64,000 bases of DNA from Sva-25 sp037385685. Lineage in GTDB: Bacteria > Pseudomonadota > Gammaproteobacteria > Chromatiales > Chromatiaceae. Of this stretch, positions 52,685-59,811 are shown one piece after another. Within the stretch, counting starts at the first letter, position 1, and the number at the start of each line of letters is the position of its first letter. A program made the position numbers and the translations under genes. The notes under the pieces were generated by a model. The model saw only the letters and a program-made list of their open reading frames with translations, did not search any database and was not told the origin of the DNA. The stretch lies in contig JARRMW010000001.1 of assembly GCA_037385685.1 (NCBI GenBank), positions 1-64,000 of the forward strand. Reading direction: 5' to 3'.

Positions 52685-53158
52685 TCAAATCCGGAGGCGC
52701 TTGATGCGCCTTTCCATTTCGCCCTTCCTGAGTTCCTCGATCCCCTCGGGAGTCAGGCTGTGAATCATGAAGTGATCCTCACGGACATCGGTCGTCAGCG
52801 TCCCCGGGGTCAGCGTGATGGAGTTCGCATAAAGCGTTTTCTCAAGTGGCGTCGAAACCTCAATGTCGAGGCGCTGCCAGCTCGGACGAATTGGCAGGGA
52901 GGGATTCCAGATGCGACGCGCTACATCGATATTCGACAGCACGACTTGCCACAGCAACCAGCTGAAATAATGCATGACCCTGATGCCCGGACGGAAAGTA
53001 GCGGGCTCCCTGTCCCTGCTGTCCATCCGCGCAATGAGCAGGGTCACGAGCAGCGACGAGAGCATTCCGAAGGACAGGATGAGCGGCTCCCCGTGCCCCG
53101 AGAGAAGCATCCAGAAGAGCATCAGAAAGACCAGGATGAAGAGATAATGCATTCTCAT
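52685..53158 (-). CDS. mrpE: Na+/H+ antiporter subunit MrpE
   Basis: MrpE is the structural small subunit at the start of the operon. The protein has N-terminal helices (FILVFLMLFWMLLSG, LILSFGMLSSLLVTLLIAR), the conserved SWLLWQVVLSNIDVARRIW and a cytosolic domain with ANSITLTPGTLTTDV. ATG 53158 gives 157 residues; ATG 53176 or GTG 53179 would add six or seven residues and cannot be excluded because none has a strong ribosome binding site. Confidence 0.92.
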   Translation of the reverse strand: MRMHYLFILVFLMLFWMLLSGHGEPLILSFGMLSSLLVTLLIARMDSRDREPATFRPGIRVMHYFSWLLWQVVLSNIDVARRIWNPSLPIRPSWQRLDIEVSTPLEKTLYANSITLTPGTLTTDVREDHFMIHSLTPEGIEELRKGEMERRIKRLRI

Positions 53159-53179
53159 TGTTCTGCCAGGTTCCATCAC

Positions 53180-53630
53180 CAGTGCCTGCAGATGCTTGCG
53201 CAGACCTGTAAGCGATATTGATTACCCCGCGGAGTCTGCGTGTCCGTGAACTGTTTCAACTGCTGACGTACATGAGTCGAGGGCCGCTCTTTTCTGATTC
53301 TTTTGCGGATACCGTTCGCATCCTCGTTATCGAGCTTGGTGCACTGCAATAATAATCATCCCGCCAGATGCCGTAAAGCCCGGATACTGCAGCAATTGAT
53401 TCGCTTCACCAGTGTGATCAAAATGGATGCCCAGCTCCTTGCACCTGTGTTTCAGTAGTCCTTTTCTGGCGGCACCTGTCACGACTGGCAAAGGGCTTGC
53501 CGGCAATATCCTCCGGGAGATACCGGTGACGCGATGAAAAACCCCACTCGTTTTGACCTAGACGCTATGACTCATCTGCGTCTACCTTCAGTGCTGTTAC
53601 AAATAATTTCCTGTTACCGGGTGTGTGCCG
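53180..53630. other. Divergent intergenic region between the Mrp operon and the CFA-like gene
   Basis: About 450 bp with no gene. The promoters of both divergent units must lie here but no clear -35/-10 pair stands out. One exact inverted repeat, TAGACGC (53559-53565) and GCGTCTA (53578-53584), lies about 50 bp before the CFA-like start next to a TTGACC at 53553-53558 and may be an operator. Confidence 0.4.
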
Positions 53631-54674
53631 ATGATGATCAACAGCAATCTCGCAAACGAACTGACTGAAAAGGGCTGGGTGCCGGACGGCATCATTCGCA
53701 CCGGAATCCGTGCACTCCTGGAGAGGCGGCTCGCCGAAATCAGGGCCGGGGATACCCAGGCTGTCTCCGAACAGCTGCAGGAATTTATCGAGCTGATGGA
53801 CAGTGCGCCGATTGCGCTGCTACCGGAAAAAGCCAATGAGCAACACTACGAAGTTCCTGCCGAATTCTACCGCAACGTACTCGGCAGTCACATGAAGTAC
53901 AGCTGCGGTTACTGGGGCAAGTACACGCGAGAGCTCGATGCGTCGGAATCGCTCGCCCTTGGCCAGACCTGCGAACATGCCGAGCTCGAGGATGGCATGG
54001 AAATTCTCGAACTTGGATGTGGCTGGGGCTCGCTCACACTCTGGATGGCGAAACATTATCCGAACGCACAGATCACCGCGGTCTCGAATTCAGCCTCGCA
54101 ACGCGAGATGATTCTGAAACGTGCCGAAGAATCGGGAATCTCGAATCTCTCCATCATCACGGCAGATATGAACGATTTCGACACCGATAACGCATTCGAT
54201 CGCATTGTCTCGGTCGAGATGTTCGAGCATATGCGCAACTATCGGGAACTTTATGCCAGGGTAGCCCGGTGGCTTAAACCCGGCGGCAAGTTTTTCAAGC
54301 ACATCTTCGTACATCGCGATTCACCCTACCTCTTCGAAGACCGCGGCCCGGGAGACTGGATGAGCCGCTTTTTCTTTTCGGGCGGAATGATGCCGTCCGA
54401 CGATCTGCCGCTCTTCTTCCAGGACCAGCTCTGTATCGACAAACGCTGGCGCTGGGACGGAAGACACTATGAGAAGACGGCCAACGCGTGGCTGGAAAAG
54501 ATGGACGCCAGCCGGGACACTCTCTGGCCGCTCTTCGAGCAGACTTACGGCAAGGATTTTGCAGCCACCTGGTGGCAACGCTGGCGAATCTTCTTCATGG
54601 CATGCGCCGAGCTCTTCGGTTACAACCACGGCCAGGAGTGGTGGGTCAGCCACTATCTCTTCAGCAAGCGCTGA
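53631..54674 (+). CDS. CFA-synthase family SAM-dependent methyltransferase
   Basis: The 347-residue protein has the cyclopropane fatty acid synthase type methyltransferase domain: HYEVPAEFYRNVLGSHMKYS, the SAM motif ILELGCGWGSLTLWMA, FDRIVSVEMFEHM and WDGRHYEKTANAWLEKM. It is shorter at the N-terminus than E. coli Cfa (382) and resembles the coclaurine N-methyltransferase-like branch, so the substrate (lipid double bond, amine or other) is not certain. ATG 53631 is chosen; a GTG six bases earlier is in frame. Confidence 0.88.
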   Translation: MMINSNLANELTEKGWVPDGIIRTGIRALLERRLAEIRAGDTQAVSEQLQEFIELMDSAPIALLPEKANEQHYEVPAEFYRNVLGSHMKYSCGYWGKYTRELDASESLALGQTCEHAELEDGMEILELGCGWGSLTLWMAKHYPNAQITAVSNSASQREMILKRAEESGISNLSIITADMNDFDTDNAFDRIVSVEMFEHMRNYRELYARVARWLKPGGKFFKHIFVHRDSPYLFEDRGPGDWMSRFFFSGGMMPSDDLPLFFQDQLCIDKRWRWDGRHYEKTANAWLEKMDASRDTLWPLFEQTYGKDFAATWWQRWRIFFMACAELFGYNHGQEWWVSHYLFSKR

Positions 54675-55032
54675 ATGCCAGGAGCGGGACGTCTGCCTTG
54701 TGAACATTGGCCAGTGCCGTCATGGCGGCCTGCATGGGATACTGATGATATCGCGCACCGCCCCCGCAACCCCGGACGCAAGGGCATTTTGTCGTAAATT
54801 CGTCAATGTCGGCTGTCAATTGGCCTGAGACTTCCGCACACGCTTATAATCCGGGAACCTGGTAATTCCGGTCCTGATTCCATCCGATGAGGCAAATCCC
54901 GATACCGCCATGTGGCAGCTCCCTGCCGATGGCCAACGCACACCCCCTGAATTGCGCCTGCGCGGGCCTTACCCGCCCCGGCGCATGCCTTGTCGTGAGC
55001 AATCATCTTCCTTGTAACGCAGACACCTGCTC
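54675..55032 (+). other. Intergenic region with a candidate promoter
   Basis: No gene is seen in these 358 bp. TTGGCC (54820-54825) and TATAAT (54845-54850) at 19 bp spacing could form the promoter of the zinc-ribbon gene, giving a leader of about 175 nt. No terminator-like hairpin follows the methyltransferase gene. Confidence 0.4.
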
Positions 55033-55911
55033 ATGACCAAGGAACGCATTATTTGTCCCAACTGCGGTGCAAGCTACCGCATCACCGTCAAGATGCTGCA
55101 AAAAGCAGGGCAGGAGGCGCGCTGCGCAGTCTGCAAGAAAGTCTTCACCATCGATGTGGAAGATGTCGAGTTTTCACCGGACAATCCGGAATTGTCGGCC
55201 GAAAACGTCATACGCCAGTTAAGGGCTGCACAGAAGAGAGAGCAGGACAGAGCGCAGACAGGCCGCGATGAACCCGAAAGCAAACCGGTGAATGAGGCTT
55301 CTCCTGCCCCCACCTCTGTACCAGTCGACAGCCAGCCACAATGGGAACTCGTCGATGCACAGCTGGAAGATGAAGCCGGGGAAAGCCCGGAGGATAAAGC
55401 CGATGCATCAGCGCATCACCGGCTGCTATCAGCAGACAGGCAGAATGGCCCGAAACCCGCCCGGCACCCGCAGCTCTGGATTGCAGGAATCACGCTCCTT
55501 GCCCTGGTATTGCTGGCACAGGGAGTCTGGCTGCTGCGCGAGACACCTTTCGTCTACACAAGGATGATTGCGGCATGCGAGATCATCGGCTGTACGCCAC
55601 CGCAAGTCCGGAATCCTGAATCGATCACGATCGTCGATCGCCTCTTCACCGCCATCGACGGCCAGCCGGGAACCTACCAGCTGCAACTCAACCTGCTCAA
55701 CGAGGCGCCCTGGCCGCAACCCTACCCGACGATCGAGCTCTCGTTGCTCGACAGCAAGGGCATTGTCCTGGCAAGAAACCGGTTCGATGTCGACCAATAC
55801 CTCGGCGATAACACCGCGCGCATCCTCGAGCCCGGAGTCAAAACAAACATCACACTGAGGGTCCGCTCGCCGCTAGCGGACACGAGCGGCTTTATGCTCG
55901 AGTTCCTCTGA
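55033..55911 (+). CDS. Zinc-ribbon and DUF3426 membrane protein
   Basis: The 292-residue protein starts with an MJ0042-type zinc ribbon (CPNCGASYRI and CAVCKKVF, four cysteines), then a 100-residue acidic, probably disordered linker, one membrane segment near residues 148-168 (LWIAGITLLALVLLAQGVWL) and a C-terminal DUF3426 domain (residues about 190-292). The family is often found near prmA-dusB-fis; here it stands alone before rpmE. The zinc ribbon would face the cytosol and DUF3426 the periplasm. Function unknown. Confidence 0.88.
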   Translation: MTKERIICPNCGASYRITVKMLQKAGQEARCAVCKKVFTIDVEDVEFSPDNPELSAENVIRQLRAAQKREQDRAQTGRDEPESKPVNEASPAPTSVPVDSQPQWELVDAQLEDEAGESPEDKADASAHHRLLSADRQNGPKPARHPQLWIAGITLLALVLLAQGVWLLRETPFVYTRMIAACEIIGCTPPQVRNPESITIVDRLFTAIDGQPGTYQLQLNLLNEAPWPQPYPTIELSLLDSKGIVLARNRFDVDQYLGDNTARILEPGVKTNITLRVRSPLADTSGFMLEFL

Positions 55912-55926
55912 GGCCCGCTGTGGCTG

Positions 55927-55955
55927 TTGCGCTTCACCGGGATCTTCTGTAGAAT
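55927..55955 (+). promoter_or_regulatory. rpmE promoter
   Basis: TTGCGC (55927-55932) and TAGAAT (55950-55955) are 17 bp apart, 35 bp before the rpmE start. Confidence 0.65.
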
Positions 55956-55990
55956 TCCGCCTCTTTTCAGATTTTGCGTGGACGAGTGCA

Positions 55991-56194
55991 ATGAAAGCGG
56001 ATACACATCCGGACTACAAGGTAATCAAGGTGAGCTGCCGGTGCGGCAACAGCTTCGAAACCCGTTCGACATACGAAGGTGACGAACTGAACGTGGAAAT
56101 CTGCTCTGCATGCCACCCTTTCTACACCGGTCAGCAGCGCACCGTCGACAGCGGTGGTCGCGTTGACCGCTTCCGCAAACGCTACAGCCGTTAA
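55991..56194 (+). CDS. rpmE: 50S ribosomal protein L31, zinc-binding type
   Basis: The 67-residue protein is type A L31 with all four zinc cysteines: CRC near residue 16-18 and CSAC near residue 37-40, then HPFYTGQQR and GGRVDRFRKRY. This is the C+ form that is swapped for a zinc-free paralogue under zinc starvation in many bacteria; no such paralogue is in the window. Confidence 0.98.
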   Translation: MKADTHPDYKVIKVSCRCGNSFETRSTYEGDELNVEICSACHPFYTGQQRTVDSGGRVDRFRKRYSR

Positions 56195-56217
56195 TCCCGG
56201 CTGAGCGACGGACTTCC

Positions 56218-56243
56218 AAAGGCACCCTTGCGGGTGCCTTTTC
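56218..56243 (+). terminator. Rho-independent terminator of rpmE
   Basis: AAAGGCACCC-TTGC-GGGTGCCTTTT lies 24 bp after the rpmE stop: a 10-bp stem with a short T-run. It would partly separate rpmE from the malic enzyme gene. Confidence 0.85.
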
Positions 56244-56282
56244 ACGTTTTGGGCCTGAACCGCCAACCCGGAGGAACAGCAA

Positions 56283-57518
56283 GTGTCAGATCATCACGCC
56301 GACAAGTCGATCAACGAAGAAGCACTCGTCTATCACGAGAAACCCATCCCGGGAAAACTCGCGATCAAACTGACGAAGCCGGCCGAAACCCAGAAGGATC
56401 TCTCACTAGCCTACACGCCCGGCGTCGCGGAACCCGTACGCCGGATTGCTGAAAATCCCGAAGAAGCCTATCGCTACACGACGAAGGGAAACCTCGTTGC
56501 AGTCATCACCGACGGCAGTGCCGTTCTCGGTCTCGGCAACGTCGGCGCCCTCGCCGGCAAACCGGTCATGGAGGGCAAGGCTGTGCTCTTCAAGCATTTT
56601 GCCGACATCGATGTATTCGATATCGAGGTCAATGCAAAACGCCCCCAGGAATTCATCGAGACTGTCATGCGCATCGCGCCGACCTTCGGAGGCATCAATC
56701 TCGAGGATATCGCGGCGCCGCACTGCTTCGAGATCGAGCAGGCACTGATCGAGCAACTCGACATCCCGGTTTTCCACGATGACCAGCACGGCACTGCGAT
56801 CATTATTGCCGCGGGTCTGATGAACGCGCTCGAACTGCAGGGCAAAACGCTCGGTGAAGCAAAAATCGTCGTTCTCGGCGCCGGTGCAGCCGGCATTGCC
56901 ACCATCCGGCTACTCGTCACCATGGGCGCACACCGTGACAATTTCCTCGCCATCGATCGCACTGGAGTCATTCATACCGGCCGTACGAATCTCAACCCTT
57001 TCAAGTGGGGCGTGGCAGTCGACACGGAAAAGCGCACCCTCGAGGATGCCATGGAGGATGCCGATGTGGTGATCGGGCTTTCCGGTCCCGATCTGATTTC
57101 ACCGCAGATGCTCGCGCACATGGCGCCAAAACCGATCGTTTTCGCGCTCTCGAATCCGGTACCTGAAATCCGGCCCGAAATCGCCCTGCGTGTTCGCGAT
57201 GATCTCATCATGGCCACGGGACGCAGTGATTATCCGAATCAGGTCAACAATGTTCTCGGCTTCCCGTTCATCTTCCGCGGTGCTCTCGATGCTCGCGCCT
57301 CATGCATCAACGAGGAGATGCAGATCGCCGCAGTGCACGCCCTGCAGGCATTGACACACCAGCCAGTTCCGCGCGAGGTACTCGATGCCTACCACCTCGA
57401 AAGCCTGAGTTTTGGTCCCGAGTACATCATTCCGAAACCGCTCGACCCGCGCCTGCGGGAGCATGTCTCGACAGCAGTCAGGCAGGCCGCAATCGATTCG
57501 GGCGTGGCCCGCATCTAG
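56283..57518 (+). CDS. NAD(P)-dependent malic enzyme, short form
   Basis: Malic enzyme decarboxylates malate to pyruvate. The 411-residue protein has LAYTPGVAEPVRRI, the catalytic loop TDGSAVLGLGNVG, NLEDIAAPHCFEIE with the metal-binding acids, FHDDQHGTAI, the dinucleotide-binding VLGAGAAGIATIRLL and ALSNPVPEI. It lacks the C-terminal phosphotransacetylase-like domain of MaeB. The GTG start at 56283 is supported by GGAGGA 8 bp upstream. The rpmE neighbour is a common association. NAD versus NADP preference cannot be read. Confidence 0.95.
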   Translation: MSDHHADKSINEEALVYHEKPIPGKLAIKLTKPAETQKDLSLAYTPGVAEPVRRIAENPEEAYRYTTKGNLVAVITDGSAVLGLGNVGALAGKPVMEGKAVLFKHFADIDVFDIEVNAKRPQEFIETVMRIAPTFGGINLEDIAAPHCFEIEQALIEQLDIPVFHDDQHGTAIIIAAGLMNALELQGKTLGEAKIVVLGAGAAGIATIRLLVTMGAHRDNFLAIDRTGVIHTGRTNLNPFKWGVAVDTEKRTLEDAMEDADVVIGLSGPDLISPQMLAHMAPKPIVFALSNPVPEIRPEIALRVRDDLIMATGRSDYPNQVNNVLGFPFIFRGALDARASCINEEMQIAAVHALQALTHQPVPREVLDAYHLESLSFGPEYIIPKPLDPRLREHVSTAVRQAAIDSGVARI

Positions 57519-57859
57519 CAATCGTAGCGGCCTCAACAGAGGGGGCGCACCTGGCTTGCGCCCCTGTGCCGTTGCCAACCCCTGATGATATCGCGCTTGC
57601 GTGCATGAAAAGAGACGCGTGCGTCACTTTCTGCGCATTCCGGCCTGATGGCTATAGATTCCGCTAATATTCAAACTTCCTATGCAGTTTATTGCACTGC
57701 AGCAGGATATTCTCATCGAAAAAAACAGGGCGCCTGGAACGCAGTTTCAGCAAACCACCAAAGGCATTCCGAAGTGCCGGAGATCAGGGTTTACCCATGG
57801 GCAAGCCCGCTGCACGCTCTGTTAAACTATCCCGAGTTACGATATGTGAGGAGAGGGTC
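57519..57859 (+). other. Intergenic region upstream of citrate synthase
   Basis: The 341 bp hold no gene. TATAGA at 57653-57658 and a weak TTTCTG at 57628-57633 (19 bp) are the best promoter candidate, giving a leader of about 200 nt. An open frame from 57692 continues into gltA but is rejected as its start, since the added residues are unlike the family. Confidence 0.4.
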
Positions 57860-59158
57860 ATGTCCGATCCAGTGATCAAGCTGACCGCAAGCAAGAACGA
57901 CCTGACTGCAGAACTCCCGGTACTCAAGGGTACGGAGGGACCTGATGTCATCGATATCAGGAGCCTTAACAACCAGACCGGAATGTTCACCTACGACCCC
58001 GGCTTCGTGGCCACCGCCAGCTGCCGCAGCAGTATCACCTACATTGATGGCGAGAAAGGCATCCTGCGCTATCGCGGCTATCCGATCGAACAGCTTGCGG
58101 CCCAGTGCAGTTTCCTCGAGGTCGCCTTTCTGCTGCTCTACGGCGAACTGCCGAATGAAACCGAGCTCGGTATCTTTCGTGACTGCATCAAGAAGCACTT
58201 GATGATCAACGAATCACTGACAAAATTCTTTCAGGGGTTTCGCTACGACTCTCACCCGATGGCCATGCTGGTCGGCGTCATGAGCTCGCTTTCTGCCTTT
58301 TATCACGATGCGCTCGACATCAACGATCCGACAAACCGCCAGATCTCTGCACATCGCATGATCGCCAAGGTCGCGACGATCGCCGCTGCCGCACACAAGC
58401 GCAATGAGGGCGAACCTTTCATGTACCCGCAGAACAATCTGAGCTACCCGGGCAACTTCCTGCACATGATGTTCGCCACGCCGTGTGAGCCCTACGAAGT
58501 CGACCCGGTCAAGGAGCGTGCGCTCAACATCCTCTTCATCCTGCATGCCGACCATGAACAGAACGCCAGCACCTCAACCGTGCGCCTCGCCGCCAGTTCA
58601 GGGGCGAATCCGTTCGCGGCCGTCGCCACCGGCATCGCCTCTCTCTGGGGACCGGCCCATGGGGGCGCCAACGAGGCCGTGCTGACCATGCTCGACCAGA
58701 TCGGTTCCGTCGAGAACATCCCGGAATATATCAGGCGCGCGAAGGACAAGGATGACCCCTTCCGACTCATGGGTTTCGGCCACCGCGTCTACAAGAATTA
58801 CGACCCGCGCGCCAAGATCATCCGCACGGTCGCCAACGAAGTCCTCGAGCACTATGTCGGCGAAGAGACGCCGATGTTTGATCTCGCACGCGAACTCGAA
58901 CGCATCGCGCTTGAGGATGACTACTTCGTTGAGCGCAAGCTCTACCCGAATGTCGACTTCTATTCCGGCATCATCTACCGTGCACTTGGCATTCCGCGCA
59001 ACATGTTTACTGCCATGTTCGCAATTGCGCGCACGGTCGGCTGGGTCGCACACTGGATGGAGATGATGGAGGATCCGGAACGCCGTATCGGACGCCCGCG
59101 CCAGCTTTATACCGGACCGGGCAAGCGCGACTTCATCCCGCTGGGGGAACGCGACTGA
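57860..59158 (+). CDS. gltA: Citrate synthase, hexameric type II
   Basis: Citrate synthase condenses acetyl-CoA with oxaloacetate. The start at 57860 (MSDPVIKLTASKNDL) has GGAGAGG 5 bp upstream and gives the usual 432 residues. Key motifs: SSITYIDGEKGILRYRGYPI, the first catalytic histidine region HADHEQNASTSTVR, WGPAHGGANEAV, and GFGHRVYKNYDPR; LYPNVDFYSG holds the catalytic aspartate. The length and the N-terminal beta domain mark the NADH-sensitive type of Gram-negative bacteria. Confidence 0.98.
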   Translation: MSDPVIKLTASKNDLTAELPVLKGTEGPDVIDIRSLNNQTGMFTYDPGFVATASCRSSITYIDGEKGILRYRGYPIEQLAAQCSFLEVAFLLLYGELPNETELGIFRDCIKKHLMINESLTKFFQGFRYDSHPMAMLVGVMSSLSAFYHDALDINDPTNRQISAHRMIAKVATIAAAAHKRNEGEPFMYPQNNLSYPGNFLHMMFATPCEPYEVDPVKERALNILFILHADHEQNASTSTVRLAASSGANPFAAVATGIASLWGPAHGGANEAVLTMLDQIGSVENIPEYIRRAKDKDDPFRLMGFGHRVYKNYDPRAKIIRTVANEVLEHYVGEETPMFDLARELERIALEDDYFVERKLYPNVDFYSGIIYRALGIPRNMFTAMFAIARTVGWVAHWMEMMEDPERRIGRPRQLYTGPGKRDFIPLGERD

Positions 59159-59197
59159 CGCCCAGCAGACGATCACATTGTCGCTGCAGATCCGGTT

Positions 59198-59800
59198 TCA
59201 GACAGCCTGCTCTTCTGCAAGCCGCCTGGCCAGAGCATCGGCATCGAGGCCATAGGCAGGCTTCTCAGTGACAGGATCGAGCGGTGGGTGCCGGTATTCA
59301 TCGAGCCCAAGGACAATCACCAGCACTTCCTGGTCGTCATAGAAAAAACTGAACGCGGGTCGCTCCTCGCGTCTCCTGTTGCTGGTGATAATCGTGACAT
59401 CACCACTTTCCGCACGGATACCGGCATCCATGATATCGAACAGCACGAGCTTGGCCGCCTCGGCAAAACAGTGAATGCTCATGACTGCATTGCCGGCCGT
59501 GACACCACGTGTCAATGGACCGACGAGACGCGGCGAGAACTTCCGGAAGTCATGCAGCAGTTTGGTCGCTGTCATCAGCTGCTTCGTGAGCAGGGGGGCT
59601 TGCGGGCTGAATATCTGCTGATGCTCAATAACAGCAGCCTCGATCTCGGCGAGGCTCGGAAGTTGCCTGTCATTGACGTTAATGCCGAGATTCTCGGCAG
59701 CCTTGCGGCGTGCCCAGCCATAATCCAGCGTCTGGTGATCTGCGAGCAAGCGTGAAGCTGCTGCCACGATCAATTGCGAATGATGATTGTTGTTTGCCAT
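59198..59800 (-). CDS. Uncharacterised protein downstream of PBP1A
   Basis: The 200-residue soluble protein begins with a helical region (QLIVAAASRLLADHQTLDYG) and has a second half that reminds me of small nucleotidyltransferase-like proteins (SIHCFAEAAKLVLFDIMDAG, then the strand EVLVIVLGLDEYRHPPLDP). No complete catalytic acid set is obvious. It starts 11 bp after the PBP1A stop and is probably co-transcribed, so a link to wall synthesis is possible but unproven. ATG 59800 has only a weak GGCACC upstream. Confidence 0.75.
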   Translation of the reverse strand: MANNNHHSQLIVAAASRLLADHQTLDYGWARRKAAENLGINVNDRQLPSLAEIEAAVIEHQQIFSPQAPLLTKQLMTATKLLHDFRKFSPRLVGPLTRGVTAGNAVMSIHCFAEAAKLVLFDIMDAGIRAESGDVTIITSNRRREERPAFSFFYDDQEVLVIVLGLDEYRHPPLDPVTEKPAYGLDADALARRLAEEQAV

Positions 59801-59811
59801 GCCGGTGCCTG

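Noticed and set aside
45783..53158. Complex I or membrane-bound hydrogenase operon
   Set aside because: There are NuoL/M/N- and NuoK-like proteins, but no peripheral Nuo subunits, quinone site subunit or hydrogenase large subunit; MrpE, F, G, C and B identify the cluster as Mrp type.
57692..57859. Long N-terminal extension of citrate synthase
   Set aside because: The 56 extra residues are unlike the family, while ATG 57860 has a strong ribosome binding site and gives the standard length.
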